Source of the DNA: SIG455 sp045646385
Lineage (GTDB): Bacteria > Bacillota > Clostridia > UMGS1810
Assembly (NCBI GenBank): GCA_045646385.1
Contig: JAZRKQ010000031.1
Span: 1 to 26,978, forward strand
Length of the DNA stretch: 26,978 nt
Reading direction: 5' to 3'
Shown here: in pieces, positions 1 to 6,978 of the stretch
How positions within the stretch are numbered: position 1 is the stretch's first letter
Layout of the letters: every line of letters starts with the position of its first letter
Position numbers and translations under genes: made by a program
Notes under the pieces: generated by a model
Told to the model about the DNA's origin: nothing
What the model saw: only the letters and a program-made list of their open reading frames with translations
The model's database searches: none

Positions 1-122
1 CTTCCTGCAGGATTAAAAGATTCAAGCTTTGCGTATATTTTTGATTTGCTCTTGATATAATTTTCAAATCTTCTTAATCTAATCATAGGTGTGTTCCCTA
101 TTTTGATACGTAAATTATTCAA
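1..122 (-). CDS. cysK: Cysteine synthase (O-acetylserine sulfhydrylase family), N-terminal part only
   Basis: This is a partial gene: it starts inside the window and runs off the left edge after 40 codons. The start is a TTG at 122, chosen because GAGGTGAT (positions 132-125) lies at proper distance and the translation begins with the family signature IGNTPMIRL, followed by IYAKLESFNPAG, just ahead of where the PLP-binding lysine (usually SVKDR) would fall. The family makes L-cysteine from O-acetylserine and sulfide using pyridoxal phosphate in the cytoplasm. A cystathionine beta-synthase-like enzyme of the same fold cannot be excluded from so short a piece. It lies directly behind the terminator hairpin of the phosphate transporter gene, so it needs its own start signal or read-through. 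Confidence 0.85.
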   Translation of the reverse strand, partial: MNNLRIKIGNTPMIRLRRFENYIKSKSKIYAKLESFNPAG

Positions 123-146
123 ATTATCACCTCAAGACAAAATATA

Positions 147-176
147 AAAAGCTATGCATAAAAATGCATAGCTTTT
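147..176 (-). terminator. Intrinsic terminator after the phosphate transporter gene
   Basis: A perfect 13-base stem (147-159 with 164-176) closes a four-base loop, with a T-run on the minus strand at 150-146. It begins 7 bases after the stop of the Na/Pi transporter gene and ends about 14 bases before the ribosome binding site of the cysteine synthase gene, so it could double as an attenuator for that gene. Confidence 0.8.
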
Positions 177-182
177 ATCTGT

Positions 183-1946
183 TTAGTTGATTTTGTACTT
201 TTGACCGTAGCTTTGGTAAGCATCCTCAAAGTGCTGTTCGTGAGAGGATTTGAGCTGCTTGAGATATTTGTGCGCAACGAATTCGTTGTGATCAAGCTCG
301 ATCAGTGCAACCGCTATATTTGAGCAGTGGTCGGAAATTCTTTCGTAGTTTGTAAGCAGGTCAGAAAGAATAAAACCTAATTCCATTGTGCAATCCCCCT
401 GTTTAAGACGGGAAATATGACCGTTCTTGATAACTCTTTTGAGTTTATCTATAACCTGTTCAAGTGGTTCTACAAATGATGCTTTTTCAAGGTCCTCGTT
501 AACAAGGGCATCAACCGAAAGTCCGAGTATCTCATCAACGGCAGCGGTTATAATTTCAAGGTCAGCCGTTGCTTTATCCGAGAATGTGATACCTTTATCG
601 TGCACTTCCTTTGCCGCCTCAGCAATATTCAATGCGTGGTCTGAAATTCTCTCAATATCACCTATGCAATGAAGTAGTTCGGTAACAACCTTACTGTCTT
701 TTAAAGACATCTGATTTCCTGCAATCTTAACAAGATACGAACTTGTCTTATCCTCATACTTATCAATCATAGATTCAAGTTCTTCTACTTCTTTAAATAC
801 GGCACCGTCATAATTCTTTATAAGCGCTGTAGCTTTCTCGAAAGAATTAAATGAAATATTTGCCATATCGTTTACAAGGTCTTTACATTTCTCTACCGCA
901 AATGAGGGCATCTCAAGGAAGCGCTCATCAAGTGCTGCAAATACATCACGTTCTTGTTCTTCTTTCTTACTCTTAATCGTGCTAACAGCAAGTTTTTCAA
1001 AGAGTGAACAGAAAGGAATAAGAATAATCGTGGAAATTATATTAAACAAAGTATGAATAATAGCAATAATTGTAGGTCCTACATACACATCAGAAGCCAT
1101 AAATGCAAAGTTTAAGAAAGAATTGAACAGATAGAAAACACCTGCAACGATAACTACGCCAACCATTTTAATATACAAACAGGTTAAAGCAACACGCTTT
1201 GATTCTGTATTACCGCTTATAGCAGAAAGAATTGGTGTAATGGTTGTGCCGATATTCTGACCAAGTATAACAGGAATTGCCGTTGAATACGGAATAAAGC
1301 AGGACATTGAAAGTGCCTGAAGAACACCTACAGATGCAGACGATGACTGAATAACTGCAGTAAACAAAGTACCCACCAGAATACCGATAACAGGATTAGA
1401 AAATGTTGTAAGTAAATTAGTAAATGTGGGGTCATTCCTAAGACCTTCTACTGCACTGCTCATCATATCCATACCAAACATAAGAATAGCAAAACCAATA
1501 AGTATAGTAGAAGTATTCTTGCGTCTGTCATCCTTTGCCGTCATATTCATAATAAGACCGATTGCCGCAAGAACGGGAGTAAATGAATCGGGTTTCAACA
1601 GTTTCATCACAAGCGCAGTACCGCTGATGTCGTTCGTGCTCAAAAGCCAAGAGGTAACGGTTGTGCCGATATTGGCACCCATTATAACGCTGATCGTCTG
1701 ACCAAGATTCATTATTCCCGAGTTGACAAAACCAACAAGCATAACCGTTGTAGCAGATGACGACTGTATAACGGCTGTTACGGCAAAACCAAGAAGAAGA
1801 CCTTTCCATCTGCTTGAAGTAAGTTTTGCAAGGATGGATTCAAGTTTGCCACCGGCAAGTTTCTTTAAACTGTCCCCCATAAGGTCCATTCCGTAAAGGA
1901 ACATAACAAGACCGCCGATTAAACTTAAAACAGTAAAAATATCCAT
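183..1946 (-). CDS. Na+/phosphate cotransporter family protein with PhoU-like C-terminal domain
   Basis: A 587-residue membrane protein of the bacterial Na/Pi cotransporter family, which imports (or balances) phosphate with sodium. It carries the two internally repeated family signatures, AVIQSSSATT and AVIQSSSAS, each followed by a GxNIGTT motif (GANIGTT and GQNIGTT), within about 330 residues of membrane helices. The remaining C-terminal part is soluble and helical, with repeated acidic-helix motifs (LHCIGDIERISDHALNIAE and LTNYERISDHCSNIA) typical of a PhoU domain. The start is the ATG at 1946 because GGAGG stands five bases ahead; an upstream in-frame ATG at 1976 has no such site. It is preceded by its own strong promoter and followed by a terminator, so it is probably monocistronic. 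Confidence 0.93.
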   Translation of the reverse strand: MDIFTVLSLIGGLVMFLYGMDLMGDSLKKLAGGKLESILAKLTSSRWKGLLLGFAVTAVIQSSSATTVMLVGFVNSGIMNLGQTISVIMGANIGTTVTSWLLSTNDISGTALVMKLLKPDSFTPVLAAIGLIMNMTAKDDRRKNTSTILIGFAILMFGMDMMSSAVEGLRNDPTFTNLLTTFSNPVIGILVGTLFTAVIQSSSASVGVLQALSMSCFIPYSTAIPVILGQNIGTTITPILSAISGNTESKRVALTCLYIKMVGVVIVAGVFYLFNSFLNFAFMASDVYVGPTIIAIIHTLFNIISTIILIPFCSLFEKLAVSTIKSKKEEQERDVFAALDERFLEMPSFAVEKCKDLVNDMANISFNSFEKATALIKNYDGAVFKEVEELESMIDKYEDKTSSYLVKIAGNQMSLKDSKVVTELLHCIGDIERISDHALNIAEAAKEVHDKGITFSDKATADLEIITAAVDEILGLSVDALVNEDLEKASFVEPLEQVIDKLKRVIKNGHISRLKQGDCTMELGFILSDLLTNYERISDHCSNIAVALIELDHNEFVAHKYLKQLKSSHEQHFEDAYQSYGQKYKIN

Positions 1947-2029
1947 ATTTACCTCCATAATCTCTGTATGCACCATTAAAACTGTTTTTATAATTCACAC
2001 TTAATATGGCACCAAATATCACCATATTA

Positions 2030-2058
2030 ATTTTAACTGCAATAACTATTTTTGTCAA
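2030..2058 (-). promoter_or_regulatory. Sigma-A promoter of the Na/Pi transporter gene
   Basis: Minus-strand TTGACA (2058-2053), a 17-base spacer and TAAAAT (2035-2030), about 85 bases ahead of the start codon. The region upstream of it (2059-2220) holds no gene; it contains a palindrome GGTTAAAATTAACC and a lone TGTCGAA motif near 2140. Confidence 0.8.
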
Positions 2059-2221
2059 CAATAATTATACATAAAACTACCGTTTTAAACACATCACTCT
2101 ACCACATATGCCACATATCCCACACATCTCTTTTATTCGACATTAAGCATGTGGGCTTGTGTCAAGTCAAGGTTAAAATTAACCCGCGCAATCAGAAAAT
2201 CTTGCATCGATTTTTGCATAT

Positions 2222-2250
2222 AAAAAAGGCGATTGAATTACAATCGCCTT
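2222..2250 (-). terminator. Intrinsic terminator of madLM
   Basis: Ten-base stem (2226-2235 with 2241-2250), five-base loop and a T-run on the minus strand (2227-2222), starting 6 bases past the madM stop. Confidence 0.88.
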
Positions 2251-2255
2251 ACTTA

Positions 2256-3029
2256 TTACGGCAAAAATATTTTTACCAAGAAATATAATACCGATGGGCA
2301 AAGCAAACAGCCAAGTCCTGTATAAAACGTAGCAGTCATAGCGCCATAAGGCACTAATTTAGGATCAGTTGCCGCAAGACCCGCAGATACACCGCTTGTA
2401 GTTCCCATCAAGCCACCAAACACCATAGCCGAACTCGGTGTTTTAAGACCTATTTTTTTCGCAAGCATAGGGGTAAGGAGCATTACCGCAATGGACTTAA
2501 ATACCCCTGTTGCAATCGAAATTGCAATAACAGCAGAACTTGCACCAACTGCCGCACCTGTAACAGGTCCCACTATAAAAGTAACGGTGCCTGCTGCAAT
2601 AGTAGTAACACTGGCAGCATCTCTATATCCAAATGCAACCGCAACTAAAGCACCAATAATAAATGTAAGTACAACTCCTAACAAAAGAGAAACAACGCCA
2701 ATCAAACCGCTTTTTTTGATTTCAGACAATTTTGCACCATATGCTGTTGATATAATAGTAAAATCTCGAAGAGAAGAACCTCCTAAAACACCGATGCCAG
2801 CAAATATGGTTACATCTGACAAGCCCTTTGAACCACCTGCAAATCTTCCGCCTATGTATGCTAAAATAAGTCCAAAGAAAATAGCGATTGCCGAGGCATG
2901 TATTCTTCCGCGGGTAACTTTAGCCGAAACAAAGTTGGAGAACATAGCAATAATTCCAACAATCAAAAAAGACATAACAAATCCATTATCTACAAACAAC
3001 TCTACAAAAATATTTGCTATTTCTTTCAT
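2256..3029 (-). CDS. madM: Malonate transporter subunit MadM
   Basis: A 257-residue, almost entirely hydrophobic protein matching the MadM subunit of the MadL/MadM sodium-malonate symporter. It shows about eight membrane segments with glycine-rich stretches typical of the family (GIGVLGGSSLRDFTIISTAYG near residues 78-98 in part, and GGLMGTTSGVSAGLAATDP near 205-223). MadL and MadM act together to bring malonate in with Na+. The start ATG overlaps the madL stop by four bases (ATGA) and has GAGG in the end of madL, so the two are translationally coupled. No malonate decarboxylase (mdc/mad enzyme) genes are visible nearby, so the malonate user is elsewhere or the substrate differs. Confidence 0.88.
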   Translation of the reverse strand: MKEIANIFVELFVDNGFVMSFLIVGIIAMFSNFVSAKVTRGRIHASAIAIFFGLILAYIGGRFAGGSKGLSDVTIFAGIGVLGGSSLRDFTIISTAYGAKLSEIKKSGLIGVVSLLLGVVLTFIIGALVAVAFGYRDAASVTTIAAGTVTFIVGPVTGAAVGASSAVIAISIATGVFKSIAVMLLTPMLAKKIGLKTPSSAMVFGGLMGTTSGVSAGLAATDPKLVPYGAMTATFYTGLGCLLCPSVLYFLVKIFLP

Positions 3030-3415
3030 TTCTCTACCTCCGTTATCTCTTCGCTTGATGTTGCCTTAGATGTAAATTTATTAAATAAAGGAATAAGGAA
3101 CAACATAATCAATACGACGCCAACCCCTGAAACTAATGCAAGAAGACCACCGTTTAAAGCGCTGACAACATTCTGAGATGCTGACATGGCAATTGTAACA
3201 GGTATATACATCTCTTTCCAAAAGTTAATTCCTTTTGTATATGTTTCGGGTAAAAATTTAGTAATCTTGGGTGAATTGGTTAACAATAAAAGTAGAATCA
3301 TCGCAAAACCAACACCACCAATGTCAGAACCCAGACCAGTTAAAAGTCCTAATAAGTTTCCGAAAAATGACCCTGCAAGCATACAGCCTGCCAACAAAGC
3401 GACACCATAAATCAT
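3026..3415 (-). CDS. madL: Malonate transporter subunit MadL
   Basis: A 129-residue membrane protein matching MadL, the small partner of MadM. It has about four hydrophobic segments separated by a short polar loop around KFLPETYTKGINFWKEMYIP, a typical MadL stretch. The start at 3415 is supported by GGAGGA five to six bases upstream; an in-frame ATG eight codons earlier (3439) lacks a site. It is the first gene of a two-gene operon driven by the promoter at 3480-3508 and ended by the hairpin at 2222-2250. Confidence 0.88.
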   Translation of the reverse strand: MIYGVALLAGCMLAGSFFGNLLGLLTGLGSDIGGVGFAMILLLLLTNSPKITKFLPETYTKGINFWKEMYIPVTIAMSASQNVVSALNGGLLALVSGVGVVLIMLFLIPLFNKFTSKATSSEEITEVEK

Positions 3416-3479
3416 AATATTCCTCCATATAAATTTCACCTAACGTTTATATAAAACAATAAATTTATTTCTAAATTTT

Positions 3480-3508
3480 ATTATAGCACACTGACTACCG
3501 TTCGTCAA
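3480..3508 (-). promoter_or_regulatory. Sigma-A promoter of madLM
   Basis: Minus-strand TTGACG (3508-3503), 17-base spacer, perfect TATAAT (3485-3480), about 65 bases ahead of madL. Confidence 0.88.
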
Positions 3509-3602
3509 TATACTTATGAATTTTACAATACTTATTCATTAAATTATTCTCACATCTTTTTATCTGATTTGTAATAAAATTAGAACCAGAGAAGGTTAAC
3601 AC

Positions 3603-3631
3603 AATCCCTGCTATAATTCGTGGCCGATTTA
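3603..3631. repeat. 29-base element shared with 14594-14622
   Basis: This stretch, about 100 bases upstream of the madLM promoter, matches 14594-14622 (upstream of the GH13 gene) at 23 of 29 positions, and all six differences are transitions. The common core is ATTCGTGG followed after two more bases by ATTTA. It lies between the terminator of the YidE-type transporter and madLM, so it may be an operator or a small decayed intergenic repeat. No gene is seen between 3509 and 3673. Confidence 0.45.
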
Positions 3632-3673
3632 GATACAACTCATTTTACCAGGAGTAAAATGTAAATATTGACT

Positions 3674-3709
3674 AAAAAATATGAGGGATATGAAATCAAA
3701 TCCCTCATA
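3674..3709 (-). terminator. Intrinsic terminator of the YidE/AspT-type transporter gene
   Basis: Ten-base stem TATGAGGGAT/ATCCCTCATA (3680-3689 with 3700-3709) and a T-run on the minus strand (3679-3674). Confidence 0.88.
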
Positions 3710-3737
3710 AAACACAATCCGCAAGTCAAATAACCGG

Positions 3738-4970
3738 CTAAAACAAAATTATAATTAATTGCGAAACCAGTACAACTGCAACAAGTGCAATAGGATAGGT
3801 GGCAGCATAAGCCGCGGCAACATCTTCTGTACCAGCAACATGAATCAAAGTGCCTAGTGCGGGCGTACTGGTCATTCCGCCTGTAATAGAGCCTAATGTA
3901 TTAAGAATGCTCATTTTAAGCACATATTTTGCAAAAGAAAAGCCAACAATCATAGGAATGATAGTCATTAGTGCGCCATACATAAAATAACTTATCTTAA
4001 ACTCCTGTATAAATCTTGCTCCGCCTGAGATTCCGGCACCTATTAAGAAAAGCATAAGACCAAGTTCTCTAAGCACCTTGAGAGTTGTTGTGCTGGGCAT
4101 AAGACTAACTCTCCCCGCCTTTCCAAAATGACCGAAAACTAACGATGCCAAAAGACATCCGCCGGTTGTTGTAAGCGAGAAAGTAGTTCCGCTGAATCCT
4201 TTTGCCGAAAGAGGAATTTTAATCATTCCTATAAAAATACCCATTATTGCTGCTATGGCAAACGGCGCTATCCCAAAATCATCAATTTCTATAAGCTTTC
4301 CTGTATTCTTTTTTATATTGGAATCCTCATCTTTGGAAACAAGTTTTTTTCTTTCTTCATCCATATTAACCTTTAAAATTTTAGGCATAAGTTGAACGAA
4401 TAAAACAACGCCGATAACACCGAATATATAAGCTATACCGTAGCCAACAGACACAAGCTGTTCAAGTTCAGGAGTTGCAACAGATGCCTTTGCTGCAGAA
4501 AATGCGGGGGTTGAAGTAAGTGCACCGGCAAAAAGTCCTGACATTATCGAAACCAGTTTTTCCATATTTGTCTCACCCATCATCTTGCCAAAATAAACAC
4601 AAAGAATTGCACAAATTCCGCTGGCAAGAATAATCACTATCCCCAATAACACATACGAGGTAAAGTTCTTTTTTATATTACCAAAGAACTTTGGACCCGC
4701 AATAAAGCCAACTGCAGAAACAAACAGTATGAGTCCTATATTTTCAACAATTTTCAGTGCATTAGTTGTATAATCAGGAAGTTGTGCCGATAAATCATCA
4801 TAAAAAAGACAGCCAAACACAAGTGCAACGATAAAAACACCTGCTGTGCCCAACGATACACCTTTTATTGTAATTCTTCCAAGAGCATACCCTATAGCCG
4901 AAATTGCAAAAATACAAAAGACTAAAAACGTAACTCCTGTAATCGAAATAGCTCCACCAAACAAACTCAT
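3738..4970 (-). CDS. YidE/YbjL-duplication transporter (aspartate:alanine exchanger family)
   Basis: A 410-residue membrane protein of the AAE family, built from two homologous halves. Each half contains the hallmark pair of motifs: NIGLILFVSAVGFIAGPKF then GLFAGALTSTPAFSAA in the first, and LRELGLMLFLIGAGISGG then GSITGGMTSTPALGT in the second. A charged loop (about residues 210-240) separates them and, unlike AspT and YidE, contains no TrkA-C domain, so this is the short form of the family. Known members exchange amino or dicarboxylic acids; the substrate here cannot be read from sequence. The start at 4970 has GAGGG seven bases upstream; the longer reading from 5003 would place translation over the -10 box. 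It has its own promoter and terminator. Confidence 0.85.
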   Translation of the reverse strand: MSLFGGAISITGVTFLVFCIFAISAIGYALGRITIKGVSLGTAGVFIVALVFGCLFYDDLSAQLPDYTTNALKIVENIGLILFVSAVGFIAGPKFFGNIKKNFTSYVLLGIVIILASGICAILCVYFGKMMGETNMEKLVSIMSGLFAGALTSTPAFSAAKASVATPELEQLVSVGYGIAYIFGVIGVVLFVQLMPKILKVNMDEERKKLVSKDEDSNIKKNTGKLIEIDDFGIAPFAIAAIMGIFIGMIKIPLSAKGFSGTTFSLTTTGGCLLASLVFGHFGKAGRVSLMPSTTTLKVLRELGLMLFLIGAGISGGARFIQEFKISYFMYGALMTIIPMIVGFSFAKYVLKMSILNTLGSITGGMTSTPALGTLIHVAGTEDVAAAYAATYPIALVAVVLVSQLIIILF

Positions 4971-5003
4971 ATGTAATCCCTCATTCCTATATAAACTGCC
5001 CAT

Positions 5004-5032
5004 ATTATACTACGATTATACAATTGTGTCAA
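5004..5032 (-). promoter_or_regulatory. Consensus sigma-A promoter of the YidE/AspT-type transporter gene
   Basis: Minus-strand TTGACA (5032-5027), 17-base spacer, TATAAT (5009-5004): a perfect consensus. It lies about 20 bases below the lower end of the repeat at 5050-5190, and the start codon follows about 27 bases after the expected +1. Confidence 0.92.
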
Positions 5033-5049
5033 GTTGTGGTATCGGTATA

Positions 5050-5190
5050 TTTATATCTGTAATCTTCAATTACACTAGCCTCATCGTCTCTTGTTTATTT
5101 TGTATATACCTAACTAGAATTGCTGTTAAATCTGCATATAAAAAAAGGCAAACATCACTATAACAATGTTATAAAAAACGTTTGTCTTCT
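5050..5190. repeat. Left copy of a ~140-base imperfect direct repeat bracketing the accessory island
   Basis: This stretch aligns with 12701-12836 in the same orientation at roughly 70-75% by eye, with a few small gaps. Shared blocks include TTGTTTATT, AATTGCT, CACTATAA-type bases, AATGTTATAAAAA and GTTTGTCT. On the minus strand it contains a hairpin (CAAAC...GTTTG outer stem, TATAAC/GTTATA inner stem, 5149-5184) followed by seven Ts (5146-5140), so it can act as a terminator. It could be an end of the island or a structured intergenic repeat of this genome. Confidence 0.6.
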
Positions 5191-5219
5191 TTAATTATGG
5201 CGAATTCGCCATAATTAAA
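5190..5219. repeat. Perfect 30-base palindrome
   Basis: The sequence reads TTTAATTATGGCGAA followed by its exact reverse complement, centred between 5204 and 5205 on an EcoRI-like GAATTC. It directly abuts the repeat at 5050-5190. It has no T-run of its own, so it is more likely a protein-binding or recombination site than a terminator. From 5220 to 5333 I see no supportable gene. Confidence 0.8.
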
Positions 5220-5333
5220 TTGCTGAATATCCATTTGTTTTAACGATTTTCAAAATCTCTTTTATTAAGTTCGGCAAACTAATGTTTAAATTTTATAGAT
5301 TTGACACAAGTAAAAAGTTTACTGGATATTATA

Positions 5334-5580
5334 TTAATCGTTACATTCTAACCTGCCAATTCTAGCAGTAGGATTCATTACTTCTATGGGTGTTTCAATG
5401 AATTTTTCATCAACCATTTTTGTTTTTATTCATTCATTAAATTGGATCAACTTTATTCTCTGTGTTTAATTGCAATATTATCAACACTTTATCTTCTTCT
5501 CTAAGCCCTATTTCTTCATCCATCGCATTTATCAAAGATATAAGCCATTTTCTCGTTGGATTTGAAATTTTGTTTTCCAT
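5334..5580 (-). pseudogene. Small hypothetical protein gene broken by a frameshift and a stop
   Basis: The first 47 codons (ATG at 5580, AGGA eight bases upstream) give a soluble peptide containing NPTRKWLISLINAMDEEIG and LQLNTENKV, a pattern I know from small uncharacterised Clostridia proteins that normally continue with a FNEWxKTK-like segment. Here the frame ends at 5437, but the neighbouring frame (shifted by one base) continues with QFNE, a TGA at 5432-5430 where the family has W, then IKTKMVDEKFIETPIEV and a stop at 5334. So the gene appears to have one inserted base and a Trp-to-stop change. Function unknown. It lies last in the island's minus-strand cluster and keeps the Spo0A-box-like doublet upstream. 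Confidence 0.6.
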
Positions 5581-5592
5581 TTGTAAATTCCT

Positions 5593-5622
5593 TTCGCAAA
5601 ATTCGACAAAGTTCGTGTCGAG
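5593..5622 (-). promoter_or_regulatory. Spo0A-box-like cluster ahead of the broken small gene
   Basis: On the minus strand TGTCGAA (5608-5602) is followed by TTGCGAA (5599-5593), which runs into the AAAGGA ribosome binding site. A third, inverted TGTCGAG is at 5616-5622 on the plus strand. The consensus Spo0A box is TGTCGAA. Confidence 0.45.
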
Positions 5623-5644
5623 ACCGGACAAAAAAATTAATCCC

Positions 5645-6145
5645 TTACCAACTAACCTTTTCAACATTTAAAAGCTGTTTCTCTGTAAGAACAGGATATC
5701 TTCTTGACCACTCTAAAAAAAGAATTATATATTCTTTAAACTGTTCTTCATCCAAATTATTAAAATTTGTTTGCACCCAAATACCCTCAAGTCCATCAAT
5801 GATTTTAAAGCAAAAATTGTATTTTTCATTAGTTACAACAACATCAACTGCAAACAATCTTTTCTCTGTTTCAAAATGCAGTTCCTTTGTTTTATCTGTT
5901 AGTATTTGAGAAAGTCCCTTTGATAATAATTCTAAATCTTTTGTTGTTATATATACATCGCTGACAGAACCCCAGCCTATACCTTCACCATTAAAATAAT
6001 AATAACATTCTACTTTATTTGTTTTTGTCAAATAGTCAACCTTATTTTGTGTATCGCAATATGCTAATTTTGTTTTATAACCGATGACTTTAAATTCTAT
6101 TAAAGTATTGTCTGTTTCTAATACTAATTTAACATCGTTGTCCAT
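5645..6145 (-). CDS. Hypothetical protein, possibly WapI-like immunity protein
   Basis: A 166-residue soluble protein with no signal peptide or membrane segment. The start at 6145 is fixed by AGGAG six bases upstream; the longer frame to 6229 would overrun the promoter. I do not recognise it with certainty. Its layout (N-terminal LIEFKVIGYKT strand, a central SVSDVYITTKDLELLSKGL, an FETEKRLFAVDV strand and a C-terminal LDEEQFKEYIILFLEWSRRYP helix) resembles WapI-type immunity proteins of Firmicutes in order of elements, but this is a weak similarity seen by eye. It belongs to a row of three small genes in the accessory island that share upstream boxes. No toxin partner is visible. Confidence 0.6.
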   Translation of the reverse strand: MDNDVKLVLETDNTLIEFKVIGYKTKLAYCDTQNKVDYLTKTNKVECYYYFNGEGIGWGSVSDVYITTKDLELLSKGLSQILTDKTKELHFETEKRLFAVDVVVTNEKYNFCFKIIDGLEGIWVQTNFNNLDEEQFKEYIILFLEWSRRYPVLTEKQLLNVEKVSW

Positions 6146-6156
6146 ACATTTCTCCT

Positions 6157-6209
6157 TTCGACAAAATTCAACATTCTTTACTATAAAAACTGTATAATCT
6201 AGATGCCCA
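6157..6209 (-). promoter_or_regulatory. Promoter and Spo0A-box-like doublet, copy 1
   Basis: A candidate promoter (TGGGCA at 6209-6204, 18-base spacer, TATAGT at 6185-6180) is followed by TGTTGAA (6173-6167) and TGTCGAA (6163-6157), 10 bases apart, and then by the ribosome binding site. The 27 bases at 6181-6207 are nearly identical to 6654-6680. Boxes just downstream of the -10 would suit repression, as in abrB of Bacillus. Confidence 0.55.
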
Positions 6210-6253
6210 TAGTTTTGGTAACATTTCATTCCAACTCAGGAATAAAAAAGATT

Positions 6254-6616
6254 TTATATCCCTCGCACACCATATTTAACACAATTGACTGTGTTGCATC
6301 TAAATTCATAAGAATTTCCCATTTCAAAGAATTTTACTTTTTCTCCACAAAGTGGACATTTCTTGTCTACACTTTCTCCGTCATTTATCTCATCAATGCT
6401 ATCCAAATACTTATAATATGAATTTAATAACCTACTTACTTTTTGATAACCAACTAAAATGCTATCTCCTGTGTCTACTATATATCTCATTATTAATAAA
6501 AATCTTTCTTGATATAATGTGGAAGGCAAGCCAACAAAATCAACAGGTTTATTCCATCGTTTTTCATATTTAGTACACAACTCTGTTATTTCTTTCATAA
6601 CCTCTACGTTTATCAT
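6254..6616 (-). CDS. Small zinc-ribbon hypothetical protein
   Basis: A 120-residue soluble protein. The N-terminal half contains KYEKRWNKPVDFVGLP and MRYIVDTGDSILVGYQKV, a pattern seen in small uncharacterised Firmicutes proteins. The C-terminal third has four cysteines at about residues 87, 90, 107 and 112 (CPLCG ... RCNTVNC) that should bind one zinc ion. The start at 6616 is supported by AAGGTGG a few bases upstream. The function is unknown; a DNA-binding or adaptor role is possible given the ribbon. It is the first of the three small genes sharing the Spo0A-like boxes. Confidence 0.7.
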   Translation of the reverse strand: MINVEVMKEITELCTKYEKRWNKPVDFVGLPSTLYQERFLLIMRYIVDTGDSILVGYQKVSRLLNSYYKYLDSIDEINDGESVDKKCPLCGEKVKFFEMGNSYEFRCNTVNCVKYGVRGI

Positions 6617-6630
6617 TTAACCACCTTCAT

Positions 6631-6682
6631 TTCGTCAAATTTCGACATTCTTGCTATAAAGACTGTATAATCTAGATGCCAA
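6631..6682 (-). promoter_or_regulatory. Promoter and Spo0A-box-like doublet, copy 2
   Basis: TTGGCA (6682-6677), 18-base spacer, TATAGC (6658-6653), then TGTCGAA (6647-6641) and TGACGAA (6637-6631) exactly 10 bases apart, then the AAGGTGG site of the zinc-ribbon gene. The promoter part matches copy 1 almost base for base. Between 6683 and 6855 I see no gene. Confidence 0.58.
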
Positions 6683-6851
6683 CAAATTTGATGATGTATA
6701 ACTTTCACTAGAGCAATGCTACATAGAAAAAGATTATTTATCTTTTTATAGAAGCTATATCTTAACTTACAAAATCGTCAGTTTGAGATAATATATTGAT
6801 TTACTGCTATCGTTGTGTGTTTTATTTGCTCGCATAAAGGAGTATAAATTA

Positions 6852-6900
6852 AAACTAGCAGGCTAAAGTTCCAATCTCTTGGATAACTTCAAGCCTGCTA
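6852..6900 (-). terminator. Terminator-like hairpin downstream of the TPR gene
   Basis: TAGCAGGCT (6856-6864) pairs with AGCCTGCTA (6892-6900); inside lies a second small stem CCAA/TTGG. A short T-run follows on the minus strand. It lies about 80 bases after the stop of the TPR gene. Confidence 0.6.
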
Positions 6901-6978
6901 AATTTTAATATTACTGTTCTATTATGTGTTTTCAGAAACAGAGACATAGCACATTATAATAAATTACAACCAGTCATA

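Noticed and set aside
2491..3069. Long plus-strand open frame of 192 codons
   Set aside because: It is antisense to madM and madL, has no ribosome binding site, and its Thr/Ala/Pro-rich translation is the mirror of membrane-helix codons.
5215..5290. Short minus-strand reading LPNLIKEILKIVKTNGYSAI ending at 5215
   Set aside because: It is only about 25 codons after an upstream stop, without a start or ribosome binding site, and its end runs into the palindrome.
5430..5432. TGA read as tryptophan in the small island gene (recoding)
   Set aside because: Other genes here, such as madL, the ATPase and the flavoprotein, end in TGA, and this gene also has a frameshift, so decay explains it better.
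6181..6680. Short near-identical repeats at 6181-6207 and 6654-6680 as a possible CRISPR remnant
   Set aside because: There are only two copies, each sits at a gene promoter, and no spacer-repeat periodicity or cas gene is present.
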